Shown here: positions 29,676 to 38,898 of the stretch, in pieces
Numbering within the stretch: position 1 is the stretch's first letter
Layout of the letters: each line of letters starts with the position of its first letter
Assembly (NCBI RefSeq): GCF_026626665.1
Contig: NZ_JAPNKE010000002.1
Coordinates: 4,689,168 to 4,753,167, forward strand
Source: Nannocystis pusilla
Lineage (GTDB): Bacteria > Myxococcota_A > Polyangia > Nannocystales > Nannocystaceae
Length of the DNA: 64,000 bases
Direction of reading: 5' to 3'
Position numbers and translations under genes: made by a program
The notes under the pieces: model-generated
Told to the model about the DNA's origin: nothing
Seen by the model: the letters and a program-made list of their open reading frames with translations, nothing else
Databases searched by the model: none

Positions 29676-32600
29676 GTGAGTCGCGACGACAACACGCAGC
29701 TGTCGCTCGAGGAGGCGATGTCGTTCCGCTCGGACGACGAACTCACGGGCGACGGCAAGAGCGCGCCGTCGCAGCCGCCCGAGCCCGATCCGGGCGAGAG
29801 CGCCCAGTTCGTCAGCTTCGCCGCCGACAAGCGCTTCAACATCGTCCGCCGCGTCGGCGCCGGCGGCATGGGCGTGGTGTACGAGGCCATCGATCGCGAG
29901 CGGGCCCACCCGGTCGCGCTGAAGACCCTGCTCAACGTCAGCCCCGGCGCGCTGTACCGGTTCAAGCGCGAGTTCCGGGCCCTCGCCGACGTCGCCCATC
30001 CGAACGTCATCCAGCTGCACGAGCTGTTCTTCGAGGGCGAGCAGATCTTCTTCACGATGGAGTACATCGACGGGCTCGAGTTCGTCGAGTACGTGCGCGG
30101 CGAGGCCGAGGACGGCGGCGACGCCGACCCCGCGGCGCAGGCCGCCGAGCGCGAGCAGGGCTGGGAGCGCCTGCGGGCCGCGCTGCGCCAGCTGGCCGCC
30201 GGCCTCGGCGCGCTGCATGCCGCGGGCAAGCTGCACCGCGACATCAAGCCGTCGAACGTCCTCATCACCCGCGAGGGCCGGCTCGTCATCCTCGACTTCG
30301 GCCTCGTCAGCGACTCGATCACCGAGACGGTGCGCAGCACCGAGGCGGGCGGCGTGGTCGGCACGCCCGCGTACATCTCGCCCGAGCAGGCCGGCGGTCA
30401 GCCGGCCTCCGCCGCCTCCGACTGGTACGCCGTCGGCGTGATGGTCTTCCTGGCCCTGACCGGCGAGCTGCCGTTCAAGGGCAAGGGCCTGAAGATCATG
30501 ATCGCCAAGCAGGAGCGGGACGCCCCGGTCCCGTCGAGCATCGTCTCGGGCCTGCCCAAGGATCTCGAGGAGCTGTGCATCGCGCTGCTCAGCCGCGACC
30601 CCAAGGCCCGGCCCGGCAGCGCCGAGGTGCTGCAGCGCGTCGGCAGCGGCCCGACCGGCATCCGCCCGCGCACCTCGGTCGGTCAGGAGCGCGACCTGTT
30701 CGTCGGCCGCGAGGCCCAGCTGCGCGCCCTGCAGGACGCCGCCGCCGCCACGCAGAAGGGCCGCGCCGCGCTGGTCCAGGTCTACGGCCGCAGCGGCATG
30801 GGCAAGAGCGCCCTCGTGCGCGAGTTCCTGGCCCGCCTGCAGCGCGGCCCCGCGGTGGTGCTCGCGGGTCGCTGCTACGAGCGCGAGTCGGTGTCGTTCA
30901 AGGCGCTCGACTCGCTGATCGACGCGCTCGCCAAGCACCTGCTGCGCCTGCCCGAGGCCAAGGTCGCCGAGCTCATGCCGCGCGACGTGCACGCCCTGGC
31001 CCGCGTGTTCCCGGTGCTGCAGCGCGTCAAGGCCGTGACCCAGGCCCCGCGGCGCTCGGTCGACATCCCCGACCCGCGTGAGCTGCGGCGGCGCGCCTTC
31101 GCGGCGCTCAAGGAGCTGCTCGCGCGCCTGGCCGATCGCGCCCCGCTGGTGCTGCACATCGACGACCTGCAGTGGGGCGATCGCGACAGCGCCGCCTTGC
31201 TCGCCGATCTGCTGCGCCCGCCCGACGCGCCCGCGCTCTTGCTGATCGCCAGCTACCGCACCGAGGCCCACAACGGCGCGGTGCTCAAGACCCTGCGCGA
31301 GGCGGCCCGCGGCGAGCTCGACCTCCGCGAGCTGCACATCGGCCCCCTGTCCGAGGCCGACGCCGAGGACCTCGCGCAGTCGCTCCTCCCCGCCAACCTG
31401 CGCGCGCGGGCCCGCCAGGTCGCGCGTGAGGCCCAGGGCAACCCGCTGTTCGTCAGCGAGCTCGTGCGCCACCTGCTGGCCACCGGCGAGCGCCCCGGCG
31501 AGCGCGGCGAGGTCACCCTCGATCGCGTCCTCCTGACCCGCATCGACGGCCTGCCCGAGCCCGCGCGGCGCCTGCTCGAGATCGCCGCGGTCGCCGGCGG
31601 CCCCGTCGACCTCCGCCTCGCCGGCGCCGCCGCGGGTCTGCCCGAGACCCACGCCGCCCTCGCCACCCTGCGCAGCGAGCACCTCGTGCTCACTCGCAGC
31701 GGCGACAGCGAGATCATCGAGACCTACCACGACCGCGTGCGCGAGCTGGTGCTCGGCGCCCTCCCGCCCGACGACCTCAAGGCCCGCCACCGCGACCTCG
31801 CCGTCGCCATGGAGAACCACGGCGAGCGCGACAGCGACACCCTCGCGCTGCACTACCGCGAGGCCGGCGAGTGGGAGCGCGCCGGCGACTACGCGCAGAT
31901 GGCCGCCGACCAGGCCGCCGCCGCCCTCGCCTTCGACCGCGCGGCCCGCCTCTACCGCCTCGCCCTCGAGTTCAAGCCGCACAGCGACAAGGGCCGCGCC
32001 GAGCTCAGCGTCCGCCTCGCCGACGCGCTCGCCAACGCCGGCCGCGGCGTCAAGGCGGCGCGCCTCTACCTCGAGGCCGCCGCCTCCGAGCCGCCGGCCC
32101 GCGCGCTCGAGCTGCGCCGCCGCGCCGGCGAACAGTTCCTGCGCGCCGGCCAATTGCCCGAGGGCATGCAGACGATCCGCCAGGTGCTCGCCGCCGCCGG
32201 CATGAGCCTCCCGGCCACCAGCCGCGCCCTGCACACCAGCCTCGCGTGGGAGCGGACCCGCTGGCGCCTGCGCGGCCTCGGCCTGCGCGAGCGCGACCCC
32301 AAGACGGTCAATCCGGACGACCTCGTGCGCCTCGCGGTGTGCCGCACCCTGTCGTCGAGCCTGTCGGCGCACGACCTCCCGCTGACCGCGCTGTTCCAGG
32401 CCCGCTATCTCAACCTGGCCTACAAGACAGGCAACATCTTCCACGCCGCCTGCGCGCTCGCGGCCGAGGTCGCGTTCGTGTCGTCCGGCGGCGAGGCCGA
32501 CCGCGCCCGCACCGAGAAGCTCGCCAGCGCGGCCCAGGCCTTGCTGCAGCGCACCCCGGAGGCCCTGCCGCGCGGCCTCTTGGCCCTGTCGCGCGGGGTC

Positions 32601-33482
32601 GCGGCGTTCCACTTCGGCCGCTGGCGCGAGAGCATCGTCCTGCTCGAGCAGTCGGAGCAGATCCTGCGCGGCGAGTGCACCGGCACCAACTTCGAGATCG
32701 TGTCCGGCCAGTCGCACCGCCTGATCGCCCACTTCCTGCTCGGCGACCTGCGCCTGGTCGGCCAGCGCCTCGCGACCTTCATCGCCGAGGCCCGCGATCG
32801 CGACGACAGCTGGTCCGACGCGCTGCTGCGCGGCGGGCCGCAGGTCGCCTACTGGCTGGCCGAGGACGACCTGCCGCGCGCCCGCGCCGAGATCGGCTAC
32901 GTCCAGCAGCGCCTGCCCGAGGAGTCGCTCGGCCCGCCGCGCCTGTGGACCTTCGTCGGCAGCCTGCTGGTCGACTTCTACGGCGACGACCCGGCCGCGC
33001 CGTGGGGCCGCGTCGAGCGCGAGTTCGCCGACCTCGAGACCTCGCTGCTGTTCCACAGCCAGTGGGCCCACGTCGTGCTCGGCTTCCTGCGCTCCCAGGC
33101 CGCGCTGCTGCGCCTCGGGTCCGACCACGGCGACAGCGAGCGCGCCGGCCTGGTCCGCCTGGTCGAGCACGAGGCCAGCCGCCTGGCCTTGGAGACAGCC
33201 CCGTGGGCCCGCCCGCTCGGCGAGCTGGTCGGCGCCGGCCTGGCCGCGATCCAGGGCCAGCGCGAGCGCGCCCTGGCCGGCCTGCGCGCCGCCGAGCCGG
33301 GCCTGCGCGCCGCCGACATGGCCCTCTACGCCGCCGCCGCCCGCCGCCGCCTCGGCGAGCTCACCGGCGGGGAGAAGGGCGCGAAGCTGGTCGCCGCCGC
33401 CGACAGCGCCCTCGCCGAGCAGGGCGTCCGCCGCCCCGACCGCATGACCCGCGCCCTCCTGCCCGGCTTCCCCGCCCGCTGA
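29676..33482 (+). CDS. Ser/Thr protein kinase with AAA/NACHT-like ATPase and TPR-like region
   Basis: 1,268 residues from GTG 29676. Kinase domain about residues 50-330: P-loop GAGGMGVVYEAID, VALK, catalytic loop LHRDIKPSNVLI, DFG and SPEQAGG. Next is an ATPase module that starts FVGREAQLRALQDAA, with Walker A GRSGMGKSALVREF (about 371) and Walker B VLHIDDLQWGD (about 493). From about residue 700 a helical-repeat region resembles TPR (AGDYAQMAADQAAAALAFDRAARLYRLAL is one copy split in two). This is the PknK-like signalling layout common in myxobacteria. It is divergent from the thiolase gene. The target is unknown. Confidence 0.93.
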   Translation: MSRDDNTQLSLEEAMSFRSDDELTGDGKSAPSQPPEPDPGESAQFVSFAADKRFNIVRRVGAGGMGVVYEAIDRERAHPVALKTLLNVSPGALYRFKREFRALADVAHPNVIQLHELFFEGEQIFFTMEYIDGLEFVEYVRGEAEDGGDADPAAQAAEREQGWERLRAALRQLAAGLGALHAAGKLHRDIKPSNVLITREGRLVILDFGLVSDSITETVRSTEAGGVVGTPAYISPEQAGGQPASAASDWYAVGVMVFLALTGELPFKGKGLKIMIAKQERDAPVPSSIVSGLPKDLEELCIALLSRDPKARPGSAEVLQRVGSGPTGIRPRTSVGQERDLFVGREAQLRALQDAAAATQKGRAALVQVYGRSGMGKSALVREFLARLQRGPAVVLAGRCYERESVSFKALDSLIDALAKHLLRLPEAKVAELMPRDVHALARVFPVLQRVKAVTQAPRRSVDIPDPRELRRRAFAALKELLARLADRAPLVLHIDDLQWGDRDSAALLADLLRPPDAPALLLIASYRTEAHNGAVLKTLREAARGELDLRELHIGPLSEADAEDLAQSLLPANLRARARQVAREAQGNPLFVSELVRHLLATGERPGERGEVTLDRVLLTRIDGLPEPARRLLEIAAVAGGPVDLRLAGAAAGLPETHAALATLRSEHLVLTRSGDSEIIETYHDRVRELVLGALPPDDLKARHRDLAVAMENHGERDSDTLALHYREAGEWERAGDYAQMAADQAAAALAFDRAARLYRLALEFKPHSDKGRAELSVRLADALANAGRGVKAARLYLEAAASEPPARALELRRRAGEQFLRAGQLPEGMQTIRQVLAAAGMSLPATSRALHTSLAWERTRWRLRGLGLRERDPKTVNPDDLVRLAVCRTLSSSLSAHDLPLTALFQARYLNLAYKTGNIFHAACALAAEVAFVSSGGEADRARTEKLASAAQALLQRTPEALPRGLLALSRGVAAFHFGRWRESIVLLEQSEQILRGECTGTNFEIVSGQSHRLIAHFLLGDLRLVGQRLATFIAEARDRDDSWSDALLRGGPQVAYWLAEDDLPRARAEIGYVQQRLPEESLGPPRLWTFVGSLLVDFYGDDPAAPWGRVEREFADLETSLLFHSQWAHVVLGFLRSQAALLRLGSDHGDSERAGLVRLVEHEASRLALETAPWARPLGELVGAGLAAIQGQRERALAGLRAAEPGLRAADMALYAAAARRRLGELTGGEKGAKLVAAADSALAEQGVRRPDRMTRALLPGFPAR

Positions 33483-33502
33483 CGCCCCGCTGCCCTCATG
33501 AG

Positions 33503-33586
33503 CATGTCCATGCGGACATGTTTGATGGAGCATGCTCGATGGAACATGACCGATCGAGCATGTCACGGAGGCCATGCCGTCGCCGG
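33503..33586. repeat. 14-bp repeat array, 6 perfect CATG units, between convergent genes
   Basis: CATG at 33503, 33517, 33531, 33545, 33559 and 33573, every step exactly 14. This is the cleanest example in the window. Units read GGACATGTTTG, GAGCATGCTCG, GAACATGACCG and GAGCATGTCAC, so only the CATG and flanking purines/pyrimidines are kept. It starts 20 bases after the kinase stop. Confidence 0.95.
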
Positions 33587-33646
33587 CGCTCCGAGTCGCG
33601 GGCCGGCTCGTCCGCGCGTCCCCGCGCGGTCGTCACCGGCGGCCCC

Positions 33647-34667
33647 TCACTGCCGCAGCAGCCACCAGTCGAACCGCTGCTCCTGCCCGCACGCGCCGGT
33701 CTCGAACGACTGGCCGTTGTAAGCCTCGTAGGTCGCGCCGGCCAGCTTCACCGGCCCTGACGTCCCCTGCGGCACCGCGACCGGCTCCTCGCCCTCGAAG
33801 AGGAAGTCGTACTCGACCGCCTTGTCGGGGCAGCAGTCCTCGCCGTCGACGCACGAGCACTCGGCCTCCGCGGGCACGAGCCCGACTCCGAGGTCGGCGT
33901 CGCTGATGTCGGCGACCGACGGATCCACCGCCAGAGTGTCGTGGCCGAAGATCGCCAGCGGCGCCTTCTTCGCCGGCGTGTTGCTGTCGTCCCACCACAG
34001 CGCCATCTGCCGGTAGCGGCACGGCTCGGGCGCCGGGGTGTCGATGGCCCCGTGGGCCGACAGATACACGCACTTCGACAGCTCGATCACCCCCTGGGGC
34101 GCCGGCGTGGTGAACCCGAACAGCAGCGTCTTCCCGTAGTCGCAGCCGGTGCAGCCGGCGGCCGGGTTGCTCGAGCACGGGACCCCCGTGACGAACACGC
34201 CCGCGATCTCGAGCACCCGGTAGTTGCGCCCGGGGATGTCGTTGCAGGCCTGGGCGAGCAGGCCGTTCCACTGCCGCGCCTGCAGCTCGGCCGGGCCCAG
34301 GCCGGTCGCGCCGCAGGCGGGCGCCGCGTCCTCCCCGTCGTGCTCGTGCTGTCGCCCGAGTCGCCGCTGGTCGAGGTCGTCGAGGTCGTCGAGGTCGTCG
34401 TCTCGGGCTCGCTCGAGCCCGCGTCGGTGGTCGTGCTCGCCGTCGACGTCGACGGACCCGGCCCCACCCCGCGGTCGTCGCCTCGTCGGTGGTCCCGCTC
34501 GTCGTGTCCGGCCCGTCGCTCGCGGACCCGCTCGTGGTCTCGCCGTCGCCGCTCCCCTCGCCCGGCCCCGCGGTGACCATGAAGGCCGGGTTGTCCTTCC
34601 AGCAGCCCACGAGCATCAGCCCGCACACCGCCAACACCGCCGCCCGTCCGCCCGCCATGCCCCACAT
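33647..34667 (-). CDS. Lipoprotein with Thr/Ser tether, unknown function (two frameshifts)
   Basis: ATG 34667 leads a signal peptide with lipobox (AAVLAVCGLMLVGC). It is followed by KDNPAFMVTAGPGEG, a Ser/Thr/Asp tether of about 70 residues that crosses a frame change near 34470, and after a second change near 34330 a globular domain: GLGPAELQARQWNGLLAQAC, VLEIAGVFVTGV, GVIELSKCVYLSAHG, YRQMALWWDDSNT, CSCVDGEDCCPDK. The end is QRFDWWLLRQ. Several Cys pairs suggest disulfides. No family recognised; probably a surface lipoprotein. Confidence 0.6.
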
Positions 34668-35339
34668 CCTGCGACGATTCCTGTCACATTCCCGGCGGGC
34701 TGCGGAGGCCTGGAGCCGGAGCCTCGCGTGAGCCTCCTCTGTGCGCCCCCTGGGGCGCTTTCGCCGTTCCAACGCCGTTCCGGCGCCGCTCTGCGTTCGC
34801 AAATCCGGGCCGCACCGGGCCCGATCCATCCGCCCGCCCGAGCGCGATTTGTGCTGCCCCGATTCCGCGCGCCGCCGCGCCGCGCTCGCCGGCAATGGCG
34901 ATGCTGTCTCTCGGGACAGCCGCTGCGCTGCCGCCTGCGCACCCCGGCCGGCGCGCGCTCGCGGACGAGCAACGGGACCGCGCCGAACATCGCCGCGCAA
35001 CGGCCGAACTCAGCGATGGAGCGCCTGGAAATTCATGCCGGCGCCGTGCAGACGCACGGGCCCGCAAGACGCTCGACCCGTCTCTTCGGCCATCTCGGCC
35101 CATCGCTGCGACCTGTCCCGAGGAGACCTGTCTCTTCGGCCATCCGAGAAACCTCGCCGCCCGGCCGATCGCCGCCTCGCCGGGCGGCCGTCGACGCCCC
35201 CGCCCCGCCCGGGTGCACCCGTGGACGCGCGCCCGCGAGCCCACCCGACACCGCGCGACGTGTCCCTGCAGCGTCGCCCTGCACGCAATTGATCGCGTCT
35301 TGACTGGCGACCCCCGGCCCCGGTCGCAACTCCATACGC
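34668..35339. other. Gene-poor stretch with scattered 14-bp repeat pairs
   Basis: About 670 bases. Both strands have open frames, but none has a recognisable protein or a consistent start. It holds repeat pairs at 34903/34917 (GCTG, CAGC), 35077/35091 (CCCG, CATC) and 35127/35141 (CCTG, CATC). The step 35112 to 35127 is 15, not 14. I see no gene that I would support here. Confidence 0.5.
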
Positions 35340-35681
35340 ATGCGACGTATCACCCTCGCGCTCGCTGTGGCTCTCGGCGCCGGTCTCGCTCTGGTCGGGA
35401 CCGCCGGCGCGAGCCCTCGCAAGGTCTGCCGCGGCACCGACAAGCCGTGCGGCGACGAATGCTACGACCCCGCCACCGAGAGCTGCCAGCCGGGCGCCCT
35501 GGTCTGTCGCGGCGCCCAGCGGGCCTGCGGCGGCCAGTGCTACGACCCGTTCTATCAGAGCTGCAGCACCGGCCGGGTCGAATGCGCCGGGTCGCAGAAG
35601 CCCTGCGGCGAGCAATGCTACGACCCCGCCACCGAGGATTGCCGCCTCGAGGTGAAGGACAACCAACCCGAACGCGCCTGA
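35340..35681 (+). CDS. Small secreted protein with three CYDP repeats
   Basis: 113 residues. Signal peptide ALAVALGAGLALVGTAGAS, then three near-identical modules: CRGTDKPCGDECYDPATESC, CRGAQRACGGQCYDPFYQSC and CAGSQKPCGEQCYDPATEDC. Each has four Cys in a CxxxxxxCxxxCYDPxxxxC pattern, suggesting a small disulfide-bonded repeat. No family name is known to me. Probably periplasmic or extracellular. Confidence 0.8.
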   Translation: MRRITLALAVALGAGLALVGTAGASPRKVCRGTDKPCGDECYDPATESCQPGALVCRGAQRACGGQCYDPFYQSCSTGRVECAGSQKPCGEQCYDPATEDCRLEVKDNQPERA

Positions 35682-35800
35682 GCGCCGCGGATTATCATGA
35701 TCGAGCCGGCGCGCCGACTGCCATGATTCGTGCCACCCCGCCCCACACCGGCCGGGCTGCCCTCCCCCTCGTCCCTCGCCGCCCGGCCCACCGACGTAAC

Positions 35801-35839
35801 GGCGCCGTCCTCGTCGCCGACGGCGAGGCGGACGGCGCC
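35801..35839. terminator. Strong hairpin between convergent genes
   Basis: GGCGCCGTCC at 35801-35810 pairs with GGACGGCGCC at 35830-35839, with a further inner pairing of TCGCCG and CGGCGA. It lies between the ends of the CYDP-repeat gene and the LolA-like gene. No T-run follows on either side, which is common in GC-rich genomes. Confidence 0.6.
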
Positions 35840-35856
35840 CGGGCAAGCGACGGCGC

Positions 35857-36627
35857 TCAGCGAGCCATCGCCACCGTATTGCTGAGCTGGGCCGTGAACT
35901 TGGACGGATCGATCACCCCGTCGACCTCGATCGACAGGATCTTCACCTTGCCGAGCTTGCCGTCGAGCTCGCCCTCGCTGGCGAAGCTGAACTTGAGCCC
36001 GCCGACCTCGCGCCAGTCGCTGTACGTCACGTGCTTGGTCTTCTGCACCCCCGCCTTGTCTTTGAAAGTGACAGTGCGCTTCACGTCGAGGAACGTCGTC
36101 GCGTCGAGCCAGCGCTGCTCCACGTCGCCGCTCGCCAGCGTGAGCTGCAGGTGGTAGGCCTTGCTGCCCTTCACGTCCTCGGCGCCGACCAGCTCGACCT
36201 TGTGCCCGCGCGCCGCGGCGTCGACCAGCGCGTCGTCGAACTCGGCGTACTGCTTCATCTTGACCGCGTGATCGGCCGGCACCGGCCCCATCGGCGCGTC
36301 GCCCTCGGCCAGCCAGCCCTTGTCGCCGTCGAAGATCTTCACGAAGGCCTTGCCCTCGTGCGTGCCCTCCTTGCGGAGCTTGTTGGGCCGCGCGCGGTAG
36401 GCCACGAACGCATCGACCGCGCCGCCCTCCTGGTACTCGCCGCGGAACACGAGGGTCTTCGTCGCCTTGAGCTTGCCCTCCCCGCCCAGCGCCGCCAGGT
36501 GCTTCGCCACCACCTGCTCCGCCGTCATGTCGGCCTGCGGGGCCGCCCGGCCCTTGCCCTCGCCGCCGTCGTCACACCCCGCCGCGCCGCCGAGCGCGAG
36601 CACCATCGTCAAGATCCATCGCTGCAT
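35857..36627 (-). CDS. LolA/LppX-like lipoprotein-carrier-fold lipoprotein
   Basis: 256 residues. The start is fixed at 36627 because GGAGG lies six bases upstream; the ATG at 36633 would touch it. Signal peptide with lipobox (ILTMVLALGGAAGC), then TAEQVVAKHLAALGGEGKLK, KTLVFRGEYQEGG, FVKIFDGDKGWLAEGD, AYHLQLTLASGDVEQRWLD and YSDWREVGGLKFSFASEGEL. This series of strands is like the half-barrel of outer-membrane lipoprotein-sorting proteins. The N-terminal ALGG(E) repeat motif is also typical. A lipid- or lipoprotein-binding role is likely. Confidence 0.7.
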   Translation of the reverse strand: MQRWILTMVLALGGAAGCDDGGEGKGRAAPQADMTAEQVVAKHLAALGGEGKLKATKTLVFRGEYQEGGAVDAFVAYRARPNKLRKEGTHEGKAFVKIFDGDKGWLAEGDAPMGPVPADHAVKMKQYAEFDDALVDAAARGHKVELVGAEDVKGSKAYHLQLTLASGDVEQRWLDATTFLDVKRTVTFKDKAGVQKTKHVTYSDWREVGGLKFSFASEGELDGKLGKVKILSIEVDGVIDPSKFTAQLSNTVAMAR

Positions 36628-36749
36628 CGTCATCCTCCGTTCGCCTGGACAAGCTATGCGACGTCCGGGCGCCGCCCCAGCGCGGTGCAGGCGAACGCCG
36701 ATACGACGCAGCCGCCGGCCCCGCCCGTTCGCCGCGCAGCCGACGGCCG

Positions 36750-36830
36750 CATGCCCCTGCGAACATGCGCGAAGGGGCATGTTTTAAAACATGCCCCTTC
36801 GCGCATGCCCTACGGACATGCCTCCACGCG
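36750..36830. repeat. 14-bp repeat array with a perfect 44-bp palindrome
   Basis: CATG at 36750, 36764, 36778, then a 12-base step to 36790, then 36804 and a 13-base step to 36817. Bases 36764-36807 are a perfect inverted repeat with centre GTTTTAAAAC. It lies just after the LytTR regulator gene (stop at 36838) and upstream of the LolA-like gene, so it could end transcription of the two-component operon. Confidence 0.92.
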
Positions 36831-36837
36831 CAGCCGC

Positions 36838-37610
36838 TCACACGCGCAGCGACGCGATCTTGTCGCGCTGGCTGCGGGCGACCTTGAGCGTCGCGCCGCC
36901 CTCGAGCACCACCACCGCCTCGCGGCGACCGCCGCTGCGGAGCTCGCGGATCCGCCGGCGGTTGACGATCGCGGAGCGGTGGATCCGGACGAACTGCGAC
37001 GGGTCGAGCCGGCGCTCGAGGCTCTGCATCGTCTCGCGGTGCAGGTAGCTCTTGGGCCCGGCGTGGATCTGCACGTAGTAGTCGGCCGCCTCGATCCAGT
37101 CGATCTCGTCGGCGCGCAGGAACACCACCCGGCTGCCGTCCTTGATCGCCAGGCGCTCGGCCGGCTGCGCCACCGCGGGCGTCGCCGCGCGCGGTTCGCC
37201 GACGTCGGCCAGCAGCGCCGCCAGCTGGCGCCGCAGGTCCTCGACCTGCGCCACCTGCAGGTGCGCCTTGGCCCGCCGCAGCGCCTCGAAGAACCGCTCG
37301 TCGTCGAACGGCTTCAGCAGGTAGTCGAGCGCGTGGACCTCGAACGCCTGCAGCGCGTAGCGATCGTACGCGGTCACGAACACGACCCCGGGCACGCTCG
37401 CCGGGGGCAGCGAGGCCAGCACCTGGAACCCGGTACACTCCGGCATCTGCACGTCGAGGAACACCAGGTCGGGGCGCTGCTCCTCGATCCGGCTGGCCGC
37501 CTCGCGCCCGGAGCCGACCTCGCCGATGACCTCGATGTCCACGTCCTGCTTGAGCAGGAGGCGGATGCCCTCGCGGGCCAGGGGTTCATCGTCGACGATC
37601 AGGGTCCCAT
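36838..37610 (-). CDS. LytTR-family response regulator (start frameshifted)
   Basis: About 256 residues. The receiver domain shows LIVDDEPLAREGIRLLL, phospho-acceptor Asp in DLVFLDVQMPECTG, VFVTAYDRYALQAF and the Lys in DYLLKPFDD. A short linker (about residues 130-155) leads to a LytTR DNA-binding domain: DEIDWIEAADYYVQIHAG, LHRETMQSLERRLDP and FVRIHRSAIVNRRRI. The ATG at 37610 is out of frame by one base; one more G in the GGG run (37602-37604) would restore ATG-GGG-ACC. The histidine kinase stop lies seven bases upstream, so the two form one operon. Confidence 0.88.
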
Positions 37611-37617
37611 TGCGGTA

Positions 37618-38691
37618 TTACGCTCCAACATACATCGGCTCCTCGAAGGCTAGGGGGATCTGCAGCGACACCGCGGCCCCGCCGCCGTGCGCTGCCGTGA
37701 CCTCGAATCGATGGTCGGCGGGGAAGAGTTGTCCGAGGCGGGCCCGCACGTTGCGCAGGCCGACGCCGCCGCAGCGCTCGACGCAGAACGCCTCGGGCAG
37801 GCCGACCCCGTCGTCGCGGACCGACAGCGTCAGCGCCCCGCGCTCGCGGCTCGCGGTCACCACGACGCGACCCGCGGCGGCCCGCGGCGCGATGCCGTGG
37901 CGGATCGCGTTCTCCACCAGCGGCTGCAGGATCAGGTTCGGCACCAGCGCGTCCAGCACCTCGGGCGCGACGTCGATGCGCACGTCGAGGCGGTCGCAGA
38001 AGCGCACCTTCTCGATCGCCAGGTAGCGCCCGAGGAAGTCGAGCTCCTGCTTGAGCGGCACCATCTGTCGCCCGGTGTTGTCGAGCGCGAGCCGCAGCAG
38101 GTCGGCCAGGCCCGACAACATCTGCAGCGAGCCCTGGGTGTCCTGCTTGCGCACCAGCACCCCGATCGCGTGCAGCGTGTTGAACAGGAAGTGCGGGTGC
38201 AGCTGCATCTTGAGCGCCTCGAGCTGCGCGTGCGCCAGCTGGGTCTCGAGGCGACAGAACGCGAGCTCGGCGTCGCGCGCCTTGCGGTGGTAGTCGTACG
38301 CGTGCACGAAGCCGACCACCAGCCAGTAGACGAACAGCTGCAGCTGCACGCCCTTGGCCAGCAGCTTGCCGTAGGCGAGCAGGAACGGCGTCTCCTGGTA
38401 GTAGGCGTCGCCGAACAGGACCCCGGCGACGCACACCACCAGGGCATAACCCGAGGCGAGCGTCGCGTTGGCGAGCAGGTGCGGCGCGAGGTGACGCGTC
38501 CAGCTGTCACGTCCGAGCGGGAAGCGTCGGGCCATTCGCGCGACCAGGGGCGCCGCCGCGGCGAGATAGAGCCAGGGAGGGTACTGCCAGGCGAGGTCGC
38601 GCAGAAACGAGGGCTCGGGCACCCGCACGGGCCATAGGAAATACACCTGCGAAGTCGAGATGAGGCCGCACAGCAGCCACGGCGCGGCCAT
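37618..38691 (-). CDS. LytS-type sensor histidine kinase
   Basis: 357 residues. The N-terminal 150 residues have about four to five membrane helices (LYLAAAAPLVARMA; GYALVVCVAGVLFGD; LQLFVYWLVVGFVHAY). The kinase core is the His_kinase (LytS/YehU) type: phospho-His in LHPHFLFNTLHAIGVLVRKQ, then YLAIEKVRFCDRL, the N-box LVENAIRHGI, and G-boxes DDGVGLP and GVGLRNVRARL. It should phosphorylate the adjacent LytTR regulator. Signal unknown. Confidence 0.92.
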   Translation of the reverse strand: MAAPWLLCGLISTSQVYFLWPVRVPEPSFLRDLAWQYPPWLYLAAAAPLVARMARRFPLGRDSWTRHLAPHLLANATLASGYALVVCVAGVLFGDAYYQETPFLLAYGKLLAKGVQLQLFVYWLVVGFVHAYDYHRKARDAELAFCRLETQLAHAQLEALKMQLHPHFLFNTLHAIGVLVRKQDTQGSLQMLSGLADLLRLALDNTGRQMVPLKQELDFLGRYLAIEKVRFCDRLDVRIDVAPEVLDALVPNLILQPLVENAIRHGIAPRAAAGRVVVTASRERGALTLSVRDDGVGLPEAFCVERCGGVGLRNVRARLGQLFPADHRFEVTAAHGGGAAVSLQIPLAFEEPMYVGA

Positions 38692-38898
38692 TACCCACGC
38701 GGGGGGCCATGCGACGTCGCGGCCGACTCGGGGCGGAGTTCCATCCTCGGGACCTTGCCATTACGACCTGACAGGTGCCCGAGTGGTTGCAGCCAAGGGA
38801 CGTGAAGCCGCAGCGAGCGGTGCGAATGCAAATGAAACCGCGGCTCGAAGACGCGGGTCCCAATCAGTTGGCCGGACGTCTCACGAGGGGCGCGTCCC

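Noticed and set aside
29508..33575. A 1,355-residue reverse frame opposite the kinase-AAA gene
   Set aside because: Shadow frame; the forward strand carries all kinase and Walker motifs.
34741..35303. Overlapping open frames in both directions between 34.7 and 35.3 kb
   Set aside because: All are Arg/Pro-rich with no start context, signal peptide or motif; treated as non-coding.
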